Shown here piece after piece: positions 51,959 to 61,049 of a stretch of 64,000 bases of DNA. The notes under the pieces were generated by a model, which was not told where the DNA came from, did no database searches, and saw nothing but the letters and a program-made list of their open reading frames with translations. The position numbers and the translations under genes are program-made. Location: positions 1 through 64,000 of the forward strand of contig JAKOMQ010000002.1 of assembly GCA_022241605.1 (NCBI GenBank), written 5' to 3'. This stretch comes from Aquimonas sp. GTDB taxonomy: Bacteria; Pseudomonadota; Gammaproteobacteria; Xanthomonadales; Xanthomonadaceae. Position 1 is the first letter of the stretch; each line of letters starts with the position of its first letter.

Positions 51959-54900
51959 TCACTCGCAGGGATCGAAACGCCGCAGCTGCAGTCGGCCCTC
52001 TAGGCCGTAGAACAGATCCCCCGCGAGCCCGGGACTGTCGAAGCTGTAGTCCAGGGTTGCTCGGTCGCAGGCGCTGAACTGCAGGCGGCCTCGGCCGATC
52101 ACCGTGGTGTTGTCGGTGGGCACGCTGTCGAAGCCACCGCCCAGGGTGCGCATCCACTGCAGTTCGACCACGCCCGGCTCGCCGGGTACGGCGGTGCCGA
52201 CCAGCGTCAACCAGTGCTGGCGACGCTCGTTGGGATGGGTGGCAGGATCGAAGCCGAACCAGGCACCCCACACCGAACCCTCCGGCCCGGGCTGCACCTG
52301 CATCAGGATCCCCTGCGAGAGACGGCCGTCCAGCAGCCAGCTGCCGCTGGAGGCGCGACTCAGGCCGTGCGCGTCCGGCATCGCCGGGCCGCCGCAGGCC
52401 GGCGGTGGCGGGCCGAGACGGATCAGCCGGCGGCTGCCGATCGTGCTCGTGCTCGCAATGCCATCCTCGATGCGGTAGCTGAACTCCAGGGTGTTGCAAT
52501 CCAGCGCGCGCAGCTCGGCGCTTCCGATCACGCGGGTGAGGGGCGTGGCTCCGCCGGCGAAGTCGCCGCCGGCGGTGGCGAACAGCAGACCATCGATCGG
52601 CAAGGGCACCGCGGGCGCCTGTGCCTGTCCCAGCGCCGTGTACCAGGCCAGCCGGCGCTCGCTCCCCGGCGCCCACCCGCCCACACCGCTCCCATCGAAG
52701 GTGAACCAGGCCGCGAACCAGCGCCCGGCATCGGCGGCGATGTCGATCAGCAGGCCCTGGCCGTTGATTTGAGGGTCGTACCACAGGCCGGCATGGACGG
52801 CCTCCAACGGACTCTCGGCTGCGAGCGGCGGCGCCTGCAGCTCGCGCAGCTCGGCGCCGGGTTGCAGCGGCCCCAGCAGCAGACGGTCACCGACCTGGGC
52901 GAGTCCACGTACGCGCTTGTCCGCCACGCGCAGGCTGTCGATGCGCGCCGGCGGCCCGACCCGGCGCGCATCCGGCAATAACCGGCGCAGCTCCAGGCCC
53001 TGTGCATCAGTGCGCAGCAGCAGAAGTTCGTCGGCGCTGCCGGAAGGCCGCAGCAGCAGACCTGGCTGGTCGCCAACCATGCCGCTGGTAGGCGGCGTGA
53101 ACAGGAGCCGGTGCTCGCCGGTCACCGCCTCCAACAGCAGAAGCTCGCGCGCATCCCTCGCAATCGCCCAGAACGCGCCGCCCGGCACGCGCGCGGCATG
53201 CGGAGGACCCAAAGCGTTGCTGGATAAACCGAAAGAAACCGGACGACCCAACAAAGTCAGATCGAAAGTAAGCGGATCGCTCGGATCGCGTGAGTCCGCC
53301 CAGCGCAGCTGCCAGCGCAGCTGGAGGTTCGACGAGAACGCACGCAGCTGGAAGAAGCCCACGGGGGCCCGCGCCTGCGCCGACGCAGCTTGAAGCAGTA
53401 TCTCGCCGTCATCCGCGAAGCCCAGCAATCGCGCCCAGCCGGCTGGCTCACCCGGCAGGGCCGCGGCCAGCTCATCGCCAGAGGGATCGAACAGGCGCAA
53501 ACGCACGCTGGCTGACTGGCTCTCGACGTCACTGCTGTCCAGCAGCACCACGTCGCCGCGCTCGCGCTGCAGCCATTGCGACGCCTCGGGAGGTGAGCTC
53601 GGCGAAATAAACGGCAGCGCGAAACTGCGTGTTGCCACGGCGCCATCGCTGAGGATCCGCGTTTGCTTGATCTCCCACGCAAACGCTGGATGGCCGCGCC
53701 AGAGCGCGTCGTATACGACGATCGTACCGTCAGGGCCGACGCTGCCAAACAGCGCTGGCGGGTTCCTGGAGAGCTCGCCCCCTCCACCCACCTCGATCAG
53801 CGGCAGAGGCTCGCCGTCGTCGATCCGGAAGCAGCGAAGCTCGATGCTGTAGTGGCCGCACATGCCGGTAAAGCAGACCGGGACCCGTTGGCGCTTCGCC
53901 ACGCAGGCACGATCGGCTTGATCGCCGCGCAACAGCGTTGTGATACCCGGCTCGTCGCTTCGACCGTCCTGAACTCGCAGGCTGCGCTGCCAGCGCAAGC
54001 CGCCCTCGGCATCGAGGGCACGCAGCAGGTGGTCCTCATCGGTCGCCAAGCGCAACACCAGACCCCGTGAATGCGACAGTGCTTCCAGCTCCGGTATCCA
54101 GTCCAGCGCGCGGGGCACCAGCGACGGTGCGCTCACCGGCAGCTCACTATGGGGAGACAGCAGCAGCAGCTGCAGCGCATCCACCGTTTGCTCAGTGGCC
54201 AGCACCCGGCCATCGGCCAGCTGCAGGCGGGGCCTCCGCTGCGAGGGCGCCAGCTGCAGCGCAAGCCTTGGCCCCGGCGCGAGCACGCCCAGCCCCGTCG
54301 CGGGCGACGCGAGCCACGTGGGCGGGTTAAGCGACAGCACTCTCGGGCTGTCGGCAACCAGCAGCGGCGCGGACTCCGGGCCGGACATCGCCGAGGGCAA
54401 GGCGCCATGCACGTACATATCCCTCAACTGCAGCTGGCTGCGGACTTGCAGGTCGCCATCGAGCTCCACCAGCCGCGAAGCACCGCTGTCCTCGGCGCGC
54501 TCGCGCAGGGCCAGCAGCAGGGCATCCCCGTGCTCGCGGATCACGGCCGGGCCGGCACCCTCCAGAACCGCCGCCGCCCTGAACCCGGCGCCGGCGTCGA
54601 AACGCTCCAGCAGGGTGAGCCCTGCACCTCGGGCCACTAGCACGCCCCCATCTGACAGCGCATGCAGCCAGATCTCCGGCTCCTCAAACGGTAGTGAGGT
54701 CCGGGGCACTGCGCGCTGCAGCAAGCGTTCGCCGCGCAGATGGCGCTCCAGCACGAAGCCCAACTCGGGATCGCGCCGAACGAGCCACCCGCCTTCCACC
54801 TCCGGGTGCGCCGCCACCGCATGCACCCTGTCCAGTGGCGCGGCGAGCACCGCGCAGTCCGCCGCGAACTGCAGCGCAGTAGGCCGCTGCAAGGCATCCG

Positions 54901-55372
54901 GGGCGGCGACCAACAGATTGCCGTCGCGCCCGCGTGCGACAACGCCGGACATGTAGGCCGCATCCAATCCGACTCTAGCCCGCAACAGGGCCCCGGACCG
55001 AACGGTAGCGCCTCTGGGCAGCACGCGCAGCAGGCGCACCATGCTGCCGTCCTCAAGCCTTACGCGCTGACAGGTCGGAGCGTTGACACTCGCCGCTCCC
55101 AGCAGCACGGCCTCGCCCGCGTCGGTGGCCGGCAGGGCCCAGAACAACGGCTCGCCGGGCAGCTCGGGGCCCACGCCGGACAGCGCGAGCGGGTCCTCGC
55201 GCCGCTCGTTAAGGCGTCCTTCCCCGTCGTAGCGAAAGACCTCTCCATGCACGCGCAGGCCCACGCCATCGGCATCGGGCAGCGCGGACACTTCGAAGGC
55301 TGCAGCCATACCTGCATGCGCAAGCACAAGTGCAGCCATGGCGCAGCGAATAGCGTTTACCGAAAGATTCAT
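51959..55372 (-). CDS. Large exported protein with two C-terminal Trp/Gly modules
   Basis: A 1137-residue protein. The signal peptide ends near AHAGMAAA-F. The first ~850 residues have many short beta-strand stretches of the WD/PQQ-like kind (LVELDGDLQVRSQL, GLRWQRSLRVQDG, WQLRWADSRDP), suggesting a propeller-like or repeat ectodomain, without a clear family. The C-terminal ~280 residues hold two copies of the module seen in two other proteins here: AGLWYDPQINGQGLLI with AAWFTFDGSG, then SGSWLLDGRLSQGILM with GAWFGFDPAT. Each ends near a Cys. The ATG is preceded by GAGGAACT. It is likely surface or periplasmic; function unknown. Confidence 0.8.
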   Translation of the reverse strand: MNLSVNAIRCAMAALVLAHAGMAAAFEVSALPDADGVGLRVHGEVFRYDGEGRLNERREDPLALSGVGPELPGEPLFWALPATDAGEAVLLGAASVNAPTCQRVRLEDGSMVRLLRVLPRGATVRSGALLRARVGLDAAYMSGVVARGRDGNLLVAAPDALQRPTALQFAADCAVLAAPLDRVHAVAAHPEVEGGWLVRRDPELGFVLERHLRGERLLQRAVPRTSLPFEEPEIWLHALSDGGVLVARGAGLTLLERFDAGAGFRAAAVLEGAGPAVIREHGDALLLALRERAEDSGASRLVELDGDLQVRSQLQLRDMYVHGALPSAMSGPESAPLLVADSPRVLSLNPPTWLASPATGLGVLAPGPRLALQLAPSQRRPRLQLADGRVLATEQTVDALQLLLLSPHSELPVSAPSLVPRALDWIPELEALSHSRGLVLRLATDEDHLLRALDAEGGLRWQRSLRVQDGRSDEPGITTLLRGDQADRACVAKRQRVPVCFTGMCGHYSIELRCFRIDDGEPLPLIEVGGGGELSRNPPALFGSVGPDGTIVVYDALWRGHPAFAWEIKQTRILSDGAVATRSFALPFISPSSPPEASQWLQRERGDVVLLDSSDVESQSASVRLRLFDPSGDELAAALPGEPAGWARLLGFADDGEILLQAASAQARAPVGFFQLRAFSSNLQLRWQLRWADSRDPSDPLTFDLTLLGRPVSFGLSSNALGPPHAARVPGGAFWAIARDARELLLLEAVTGEHRLLFTPPTSGMVGDQPGLLLRPSGSADELLLLRTDAQGLELRRLLPDARRVGPPARIDSLRVADKRVRGLAQVGDRLLLGPLQPGAELRELQAPPLAAESPLEAVHAGLWYDPQINGQGLLIDIAADAGRWFAAWFTFDGSGVGGWAPGSERRLAWYTALGQAQAPAVPLPIDGLLFATAGGDFAGGATPLTRVIGSAELRALDCNTLEFSYRIEDGIASTSTIGSRRLIRLGPPPPACGGPAMPDAHGLSRASSGSWLLDGRLSQGILMQVQPGPEGSVWGAWFGFDPATHPNERRQHWLTLVGTAVPGEPGVVELQWMRTLGGGFDSVPTDNTTVIGRGRLQFSACDRATLDYSFDSPGLAGDLFYGLEGRLQLRRFDPCE

Positions 55373-55878
55373 GGACAGTTCCTCAGCAGGGAGGTGTGGA
55401 GGCGCCAAGGACTCTGACGACGCAATACGGCGAGCACGGCCGCGGTTCGAGGTGCGCGAGAGAGAACCTTGGCGCGGCCAACCGGCAGTCTAGGCCAGCC
55501 CGACGAAGGTCGGGCCGGGCGACTGTATCGGAACTGTAGTTCAGCACCCGACGCGAACGCCCGCAGCGGCCATGCCCCGACTCGGGAATCGACAGGATCG
55601 ACCTGGGCGCGAGCCAGCCCTGGCCGCAGCAACTCTGGCCGGTCCACATCCACCGCCACCTGCAACCGGTTCGCCGCAGGCTGCAAGCGGTTCCGCCTCG
55701 CCCCAGGGCCTCGCCCGGCTTGGTCACCGCCAGCACACCATCGGCGGGCAGGCCCATGTCATCGGCGCGCAAACCGCGAGCTGCGCACTCAACGCACGCG
55801 ACTCGACCAGCAGTCGCACCTGCTACTCGGCAAAGGCCTCGAAACCGCCCAGCGGCTGGCAGGCGGCAGCGGCACGCA
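55373..55878. other. Intergenic stretch, possibly degraded coding DNA
   Basis: About 500 bp upstream of the large secreted gene. No intact gene is found. On the minus strand two overlapping frames read like fragments (for example LPADGVLAVTKPGEALG, and NRLQVAVDVDRPELL) but neither has a full family motif, so decayed coding sequence is possible but unproven. The part next to 55373 should hold the promoter of the secreted protein gene. Confidence 0.4.
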
Positions 55879-56481
55879 TCAGGGCTTCTCCAGCCGCCGC
55901 AGCCAGTAGGTCAGCGGCTTCTCGGATTCGGCCGCCTCGCCGATTTCCTGCCAGGCCAGTCGGAAGCCCATGCCGGGCTGGCGCTCGTAGCCGCGCTTGC
56001 GCCAGAAGGCGTCGTTGTCGCGGTGCCCGGCCGGCCGCCGCGGATCATCAGGCTCGCGGTCGACCGCTGCGAACGCTGTCCAGTCGAAGCGGCCGAGCGC
56101 ACGCGCATGCGCTTCGCGGGCATCGAAAAAGCGGTGACCGATGCCGCGGCCGCGGTAGGCCGGCAGCAGCACCGACTCGCCGAAATAGAACACCTGCGAG
56201 GGATGGATGCCGCGCTCGACGAAGGGCTCGCGGAAACCGGGCTCCTCCTCGGTCAGCGGCAGGCCGGTGGAGGCGCCCACCACGAAATCGCCGTCCAGCG
56301 CCAGCACCCAGACCGCATCGCGCGCCTGCGAGTAGGTCTGCAGGTAGCGCTCCTCGTAGGCGTGGTCGCCTTGGTACAAGTAAGGCCAGGCGCGGAACAC
56401 TTCGATCCGCAGCGCCGCCACGTTGCTGCGCCAGCGGCCGAAGTCCTCCGGCCCGACGCTCAGCACCCGCACGTCACTCAT
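55879..56481 (-). CDS. GNAT-family N-acetyltransferase
   Basis: A 200-residue GCN5-related acetyltransferase. FYFGESVLLPAYRGRGIGHRFFDAREAHA contains the acetyl-CoA-binding R-x-x-G-x-G loop, preceded by the beta-4 strand (VWVLALDGDFVVGAST). The substrate is unknown. The ATG starts the conserved part; the frame extends into the neighbouring gene without homology. The next gene lies 13 bp away on the same strand, and the three minus-strand genes here may form an operon. Confidence 0.88.
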   Translation of the reverse strand: MSDVRVLSVGPEDFGRWRSNVAALRIEVFRAWPYLYQGDHAYEERYLQTYSQARDAVWVLALDGDFVVGASTGLPLTEEEPGFREPFVERGIHPSQVFYFGESVLLPAYRGRGIGHRFFDAREAHARALGRFDWTAFAAVDREPDDPRRPAGHRDNDAFWRKRGYERQPGMGFRLAWQEIGEAAESEKPLTYWLRRLEKP

Positions 56482-56494
56482 TCGTGCCACCTCG

Positions 56495-56905
56495 TCACGT
56501 CTCAACCTGGGCGATCCAGTCCTGCAGGTTGTAGTAGTTGCTGACGCGGCGGATATGGCCATTGCGCACTTCGAAGAAGGCGCCACCGGGCAGCACGTAG
56601 CGCTGGCCGCGCGCCGGCGGCAGGCCTTCGTCGTCGGCCAGGTATTCGCCGTGCACCACGTACTCGGCGGCGGCGCGCTCACCGTCGGGACTGGCCATCA
56701 GCACCACGTCCTCCAGGCGCTCCCGATAGCAGCGATCCATGCGCTGCATGAAGGCACGGAAGGCTTCGCGGCCCTGCTCGCGCCCACCCTGGTTGAGGTC
56801 GTGGACCACGTCCTCGGCCAGCAGGGCGAGCATCGTCTCGCGGTCGCCGCGGTTGAAGGCCTCGTAGTAGCGGCGGATCAGCTCAAGCGTGTCGTGGGTA
56901 TTCAT
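56495..56905 (-). CDS. SnoaL/NTF2-like protein
   Basis: A 136-residue cone-shaped-fold protein: MNTHDTLELIRRYYEAFNRGDRETMLALLAEDVVHD is the classic start of SnoaL-like/ketosteroid-isomerase-related proteins, followed by FRAFMQRMDRCYRERL and a late RRVSNYYNLQDWI. No catalytic residues can be assigned with confidence. It starts 4 bp after the DUF885 stop, so it is probably co-transcribed with that gene. Confidence 0.85.
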   Translation of the reverse strand: MNTHDTLELIRRYYEAFNRGDRETMLALLAEDVVHDLNQGGREQGREAFRAFMQRMDRCYRERLEDVVLMASPDGERAAAEYVVHGEYLADDEGLPPARGQRYVLPGGAFFEVRNGHIRRVSNYYNLQDWIAQVET

Positions 56906-56909
56906 CAAC

Positions 56910-58736
56910 TCAGGGGGCATTGGCAAGGGTGGAGGCGATCCAGGCATCGACTTCGCGGTCGAGCAGGGTCAGCGGGATGGAGCCGGACTTCAGCACCACA
57001 TCGTGGAACTCGCGCAGCTCGAAGCGCTCGCCCAGCGTCTGCTGGGCGCGAGTGCGCGCATCCAGCATGGCGATCATGCCGACCTTGTAGGACAGGGCCT
57101 GCGCCGGCATGACGAGGTAGCGCTCGATCTCGGCGACCACGTCAGTCTCGGGCTGGCCGGTCATCTCCAGCATGTAGTCGATGGCCTGCTCGCGGGTCCA
57201 GCGCTTCTGGTGCAGGCCGGTGTCCACCACCAGGCGCACGGCGCGGAACATTTCCGCCTGCAGACGGCCGAGGTTGTCCAGCGGATCCTGCTGGAAGCCC
57301 ATCTCCCAGGCCAGCTGCTCGGAATACAGGGCCCAGCCCTCGGCATAGGCGGTGAAGGGCAGCAGCCGGCGGAAGGTCGGCACGCCGCGCAGCTCCTGCT
57401 GGATGGCGATCTGGAAATGGTGGCCGGGGATGGCCTCGTGGTAGGCCAGGGTGCGCATGCCGAAACGCGCGATCTCGGCCACGTTGCGCAGGTTCATGTA
57501 GAAGATGCCGGGACGCGAGCCGTCCAGTGCCGGTGCGTTGTAGTAGGCACCGGGGGCAGTCTGCTCGCGGAACTCGGGGATGCGCTCCACCCGCACGCCG
57601 GCAGCCGGCCGCAGGTTGAAGGCCGCACCGATGCCCTGGTCGATCTCGTCGATGATGGTCTGGAAGTCGTCGAGGATCTGCTGGCGGCCGGCGTCGGTGT
57701 CGGGATAGAGCTGGTCCGGGCGCTGGGCGATCTGCTGCACGCGCTCGCCGATGCTGCCCTCCTCCAGCCCTTGAGCGCGCAGGATCGCGTCCATCTCCGC
57801 GCCGATCCGCTCGACCTCGGCCAGGCCGATGGCGTGGATGTCTTCGGGCGACAGATCCGTGGTGGTCTGCTGGCGCACCGACCACGCATAGAAGGCCTCG
57901 CCATCGGGCAGCGCCCACACGCCGTGGTTGTGCTGCACCCTCGGCAGCAGGCCGGCGTAGTAATCGATGAAGCGCTGATAGGCGGGGTAGACGCCCTGCT
58001 CGATGGCCTCGGCGGCGTCCGCGCGCAGCGCCTCGGCGCGGCTGGCGGCGAGGCCGCCCTCCTCCAGCGCGCGCAGCTTCTCGTCGAAGCTGGTGAACAA
58101 CAGATTCTCGCGCGCCGGCGCGGCCACGAAGGCCTGCATCTCGGCCAGCACCTTCTCCACCACGAAGCGCGGCGGCAGGATGCCCAGCTGCTCGCGGTGC
58201 GCCAGGCCCTCCATGACCTGGCCGAACTTGCGGTCGACGGCGCGCAGCCGCGCCACGTAGTTGCGGGCATCGCGCTCGCGGCTGATCGGATGCTGGGTGG
58301 CCAGGAAGGTCGGCAGGCCGTTCTGCAGGCCGAACAGCTGGTTCAAGGGGTAGTTGTGGAAAGCGAAGCGGTCGCCGTCGACCTGCATGCCCAGAAAGGT
58401 GTCCAGCACGTCATAGGACAGCTGGCCGTGCGCGTCCAGGGCCTCGCGATCGTAGCTGCGCAGGGTGGCGAGATCGTCGCGCAGCTTGGTGCGCAGCGCG
58501 TCGGCACGCGCCATCGAGGCGTCGTCGAGCTTGTCGCTGTGGAAGTCCAGCCAGGACGGCAGGATCCGTAGCGAGGACAGCAACTCCGGGCTCTGCAGGG
58601 CGAAGCCGACGAATACCCGCTCGTAGAACCACTCGATCTTGAGCGGCTTGAACCAGACCGTGTGCGCCAGCAGGGCGCTGGCCGACAGCAGCGCGACCAG
58701 GCCAAGGCCCAGGCCCCACTTCAGGATCTTCTTCAT
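56910..58736 (-). CDS. DUF885 family protein (putative metallopeptidase), exported
   Basis: A 608-residue protein with an N-terminal hydrophobic segment (WGLGLGLVALLSASALLA) acting as signal or anchor. The DUF885 core includes YHEAIPGHHFQIA near residues 431-440, where the His/Glu residues suggest metal binding, followed by TAYAEGWALYSEQLAWEMG and LVVDTGLHQKRWTREQAIDYM. These features match the family of putative carboxypeptidase-like metallopeptidases. A methionine six codons upstream is possible, but the basic MKKIL start fits a signal peptide. Confidence 0.92.
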   Translation of the reverse strand: MKKILKWGLGLGLVALLSASALLAHTVWFKPLKIEWFYERVFVGFALQSPELLSSLRILPSWLDFHSDKLDDASMARADALRTKLRDDLATLRSYDREALDAHGQLSYDVLDTFLGMQVDGDRFAFHNYPLNQLFGLQNGLPTFLATQHPISRERDARNYVARLRAVDRKFGQVMEGLAHREQLGILPPRFVVEKVLAEMQAFVAAPARENLLFTSFDEKLRALEEGGLAASRAEALRADAAEAIEQGVYPAYQRFIDYYAGLLPRVQHNHGVWALPDGEAFYAWSVRQQTTTDLSPEDIHAIGLAEVERIGAEMDAILRAQGLEEGSIGERVQQIAQRPDQLYPDTDAGRQQILDDFQTIIDEIDQGIGAAFNLRPAAGVRVERIPEFREQTAPGAYYNAPALDGSRPGIFYMNLRNVAEIARFGMRTLAYHEAIPGHHFQIAIQQELRGVPTFRRLLPFTAYAEGWALYSEQLAWEMGFQQDPLDNLGRLQAEMFRAVRLVVDTGLHQKRWTREQAIDYMLEMTGQPETDVVAEIERYLVMPAQALSYKVGMIAMLDARTRAQQTLGERFELREFHDVVLKSGSIPLTLLDREVDAWIASTLANAP

Positions 58737-58843
58737 CGTCCACGCTCCCGCCACGTCCGTGAGGGCGCAACTTTAGAGCAGACGATGCTGTTGCGCCTGC
58801 CGCGGAAGTCATCGCTGGCATTCTTCGCCCGCATAATGCCGGC

Positions 58844-59749
58844 ATGAACTACAAGCACAGCTTCCACGCCGGCAACTTTGCCGACGTGCTCAAACACATG
58901 GCCCTGCTCGGGCTGATCGAGGCCCTGCAGCGCAAGGAGGCCGGCTTCCTGCTGCTCGACACCCACGGCGGCCGCGGCGGCTACCTGCTGGATTCGTACG
59001 AGGCGCAGAAGACCAGCGAGGCCGCGGGCGGGATCCTGCGCCTGCTCGACCGCCGGCCGGTCGAGCAGCAGCCCAAGCGCCGACAGGCGCCACCGCCCAT
59101 GCTGGCCCGCTATCTGGAGGCGATCGATCGCTTCGACGCCGAGGCTTTTCCGGGCAGCGGCTCCGGCATCGCGCCGCTGCGGGCCTATCCCGGCTCGCCG
59201 CTGCTGGCCGCGCGCGCCCTGCGCCCGCAGGATCGACTGGTCGCCTGCGAGCTGCAGCCGTCCGAGCACGCGGCGCTGGCCAAAGCGCTGGCGCCCTGGC
59301 CGCGCGCGCTGGCCGAGCTGCGTGACGGCTATGCGGCGGTCAAGGCCCAGCTGCCGGCGCCGGAGCGGCGCGCGCTGGTGCTGATCGACCCGCCCTTCGA
59401 GGCGCAGGAGGCCGAGTACGACGCCATCCTCACGGCCGTCCGCGAGGGCCTGCGGCGGATGCCAGCGGCGCTGTTCGCGGTGTGGTTTCCGATCAAGCGC
59501 AAGGCCGGCATCGCACGCTTGCTGCGCCGCGCCGCCGACCTGCCGGCGAAATCGGTGCTGTTGGCCGAGCTGATGGTGCGGCCGGATGACTCGCCGCTGC
59601 GCATGAACGGCTGCGGCCTGCTGCTGGTCAACCCGCCCTACCGCTTCGACCAGGCGCTGGCGCAGACGCTGCCGGCCCTGCGCGAGGGCCTGGGCGAAAC
59701 CCTGCCCAGCGCGCGCCTGGACTGGCTGCGCCGAGAGGAAGCCGCGTGA
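58844..59749 (+). CDS. rlmJ: 23S rRNA (adenine2030-N6)-methyltransferase
   Basis: A 301-residue SAM-dependent methyltransferase. It starts MNYKHSFHAGNFADVLKHM, the RlmJ hallmark, then LLDTHGGRGGYLL (SAM site) and the catalytic DPPFE at 182-186, with GCGLLLVNPPYRFD near the end. It methylates A2030 of 23S rRNA. Diverges from the DUF885 gene. The next gene starts 4 bp before its stop. Confidence 0.96.
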   Translation: MNYKHSFHAGNFADVLKHMALLGLIEALQRKEAGFLLLDTHGGRGGYLLDSYEAQKTSEAAGGILRLLDRRPVEQQPKRRQAPPPMLARYLEAIDRFDAEAFPGSGSGIAPLRAYPGSPLLAARALRPQDRLVACELQPSEHAALAKALAPWPRALAELRDGYAAVKAQLPAPERRALVLIDPPFEAQEAEYDAILTAVREGLRRMPAALFAVWFPIKRKAGIARLLRRAADLPAKSVLLAELMVRPDDSPLRMNGCGLLLVNPPYRFDQALAQTLPALREGLGETLPSARLDWLRREEAA

Positions 59750-60231
59750 GCCCGCGACCGCTGGCGGCGCTGTTGGTGCTGGCGCTCTCGGCCTGCGCGG
59801 CTGCACCGCGCTTTTCCGACCTGCCCGAGCGGCCCAGCCCGGCACCGCGCGACATCGCTGCCCATATCGAAGCCAACCTCGACCGTCGCGTGCTGTGGGG
59901 TGCGATGGTCATCGAGCTGCACGAAACCGCCGACGGCGTCGAGCTGGAGCTGCTGGGCTTTCCGCTGGACGCCCAGCTGCGGCCGGTGCCGCGCGCGCGA
60001 GACGGCGGCCGCTTCATCGCAAGGCCGCTGGGGCCGATAGACCCGGAGCAAGCGGTACCCGGCCGCTTCCTCACCCTGAGCGGCGTGGTGGTGGGCGCGC
60101 ACGAAGGCGAGCTGCACGGCAGCCCGAACGCCTGGCCAGTGGTCGAAGCCAGCGAAATCCATCTGTGGCCGCGCGACTGGAACACCCGCGAACAGCCGCG
60201 GATCGGCATCGGCATCGGGGTGCGGCTGTAG
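59746..60231 (+). CDS. Slp-family outer-membrane lipoprotein
   Basis: A 161-residue lipoprotein with a lipobox (LVLALSAC) and a core resembling Slp: RVLWGAMVIELHETADGVELELLGFPLD, GRFLTLSGVVVGAHEGELHG and the end VVEASEIHLWPRDW. Slp proteins are starvation- or stress-induced outer-membrane lipoproteins. The GTG start overlaps the rlmJ stop by 4 bp (GTGA), so translation is coupled to rRNA methylation, a known layout in some genomes but functionally unexplained. Confidence 0.85.
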   Translation: MSPRPLAALLVLALSACAAAPRFSDLPERPSPAPRDIAAHIEANLDRRVLWGAMVIELHETADGVELELLGFPLDAQLRPVPRARDGGRFIARPLGPIDPEQAVPGRFLTLSGVVVGAHEGELHGSPNAWPVVEASEIHLWPRDWNTREQPRIGIGIGVRL

Positions 60232-60323
60232 GCGGGCCGGCTGCAGGATTGAGGCGTATCAAGATTTGCCCGCCGCACAACATGGAGCATGGAGCCGTAT
60301 CCCACCGCCTTGAAGGAGGCTCC

Positions 60324-60827
60324 ATGATCCGCTACGTATCCGGCGACATCCGATTCAGCCAGGCCGAGGCCATCGCCCACGGCGTTGCGCCCAACGACTC
60401 GTTTGACCAGGGGCTGGCCTTCGCCCTGCACGAGGCCATACCGGCGATGTACAAGGATTTCCGCCACTACTGCCACACCCAGCATCCGACATCGGGCGGT
60501 CTATGGACTTGGGGAGGCGTCTATCCGAGCCGGATCGTCGCCCTTTTCACCCAGGAGGCGGCCTACGAGCACGGCGCAAGGCCGGGCAAGGCGACCCTGC
60601 AGCACGTCAACCACGCGCTGCGCGCGCTGGCCAAGGAAGTGCAGAAGGAGGGCTGGGCAAGCCTCGCTCTGCCGCGGCTGGCAACCGGCGTCGGCGGGCT
60701 TGACTGGGCCGAGGTCAAGCCCCTGATCGAGCAGCACCTCGGCGGGATTGGCATTCCCGTGGTCGTGTACGAAACCTACCGGCCCGGCGAGCGCGCCGAC
60801 GAAGGCCTGCCCGCCCGCGCCGCCTGA
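60324..60827 (+). CDS. Macro-domain-like protein
   Basis: A 167-residue protein: IRYVSGDIRFSQAEAIAHGVAPNDSFDQGLAFAL at the start is the ADP-ribose-binding macro pattern, in a variant without the usual GGG loop visible. Later ALPRLATGVGGLDWAEVKPLIEQHL is the family C-terminal part. ADP-ribosyl hydrolase or binding activity is possible. An AAGGAGG lies 6 bp before the ATG, an unusually strong ribosome site. A DarT-like partner is absent. The fold is likely; the activity is inferred. Confidence 0.75.
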   Translation: MIRYVSGDIRFSQAEAIAHGVAPNDSFDQGLAFALHEAIPAMYKDFRHYCHTQHPTSGGLWTWGGVYPSRIVALFTQEAAYEHGARPGKATLQHVNHALRALAKEVQKEGWASLALPRLATGVGGLDWAEVKPLIEQHLGGIGIPVVVYETYRPGERADEGLPARAA

Positions 60828-60846
60828 ACCGTCGACAGCGTCCGCC

Positions 60847-60874
60847 ACGGCCGGGGGCCTGTTGCCCCGGCCGT
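60847..60874 (+). terminator. Terminator-like hairpin after the macro-domain gene
   Basis: A perfect 10-bp stem, ACGGCCGGGG/CCCCGGCCGT, with an 8-base loop, followed by only TT. Twenty bases after the macro-domain stop. Plausible intrinsic terminator, weak U-tract. Confidence 0.55.
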
Positions 60875-61049
60875 TTCACGCCGGCGCGGAAGAATTGAGC
60901 GTTGCTGCGCGCCAAGGCGTGCGCCATCTCGGATCCAGTCAGGAAGCGCTTGATCCGGGCTTGTTTGCTCGGGGCAGCCCTCCGGCACACGCGCCCAACA
61001 TCCGGCGGCCTACACTGCCCGGCTTCGCCACGCGCACCGGGACGCCCGC

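Noticed and set aside
55383-55772. A 129-codon minus-strand frame upstream of the large secreted gene
   Set aside because: It switches between frames in its suggestive parts, has no full motif and no ribosome site; listed only as possibly degraded coding DNA.
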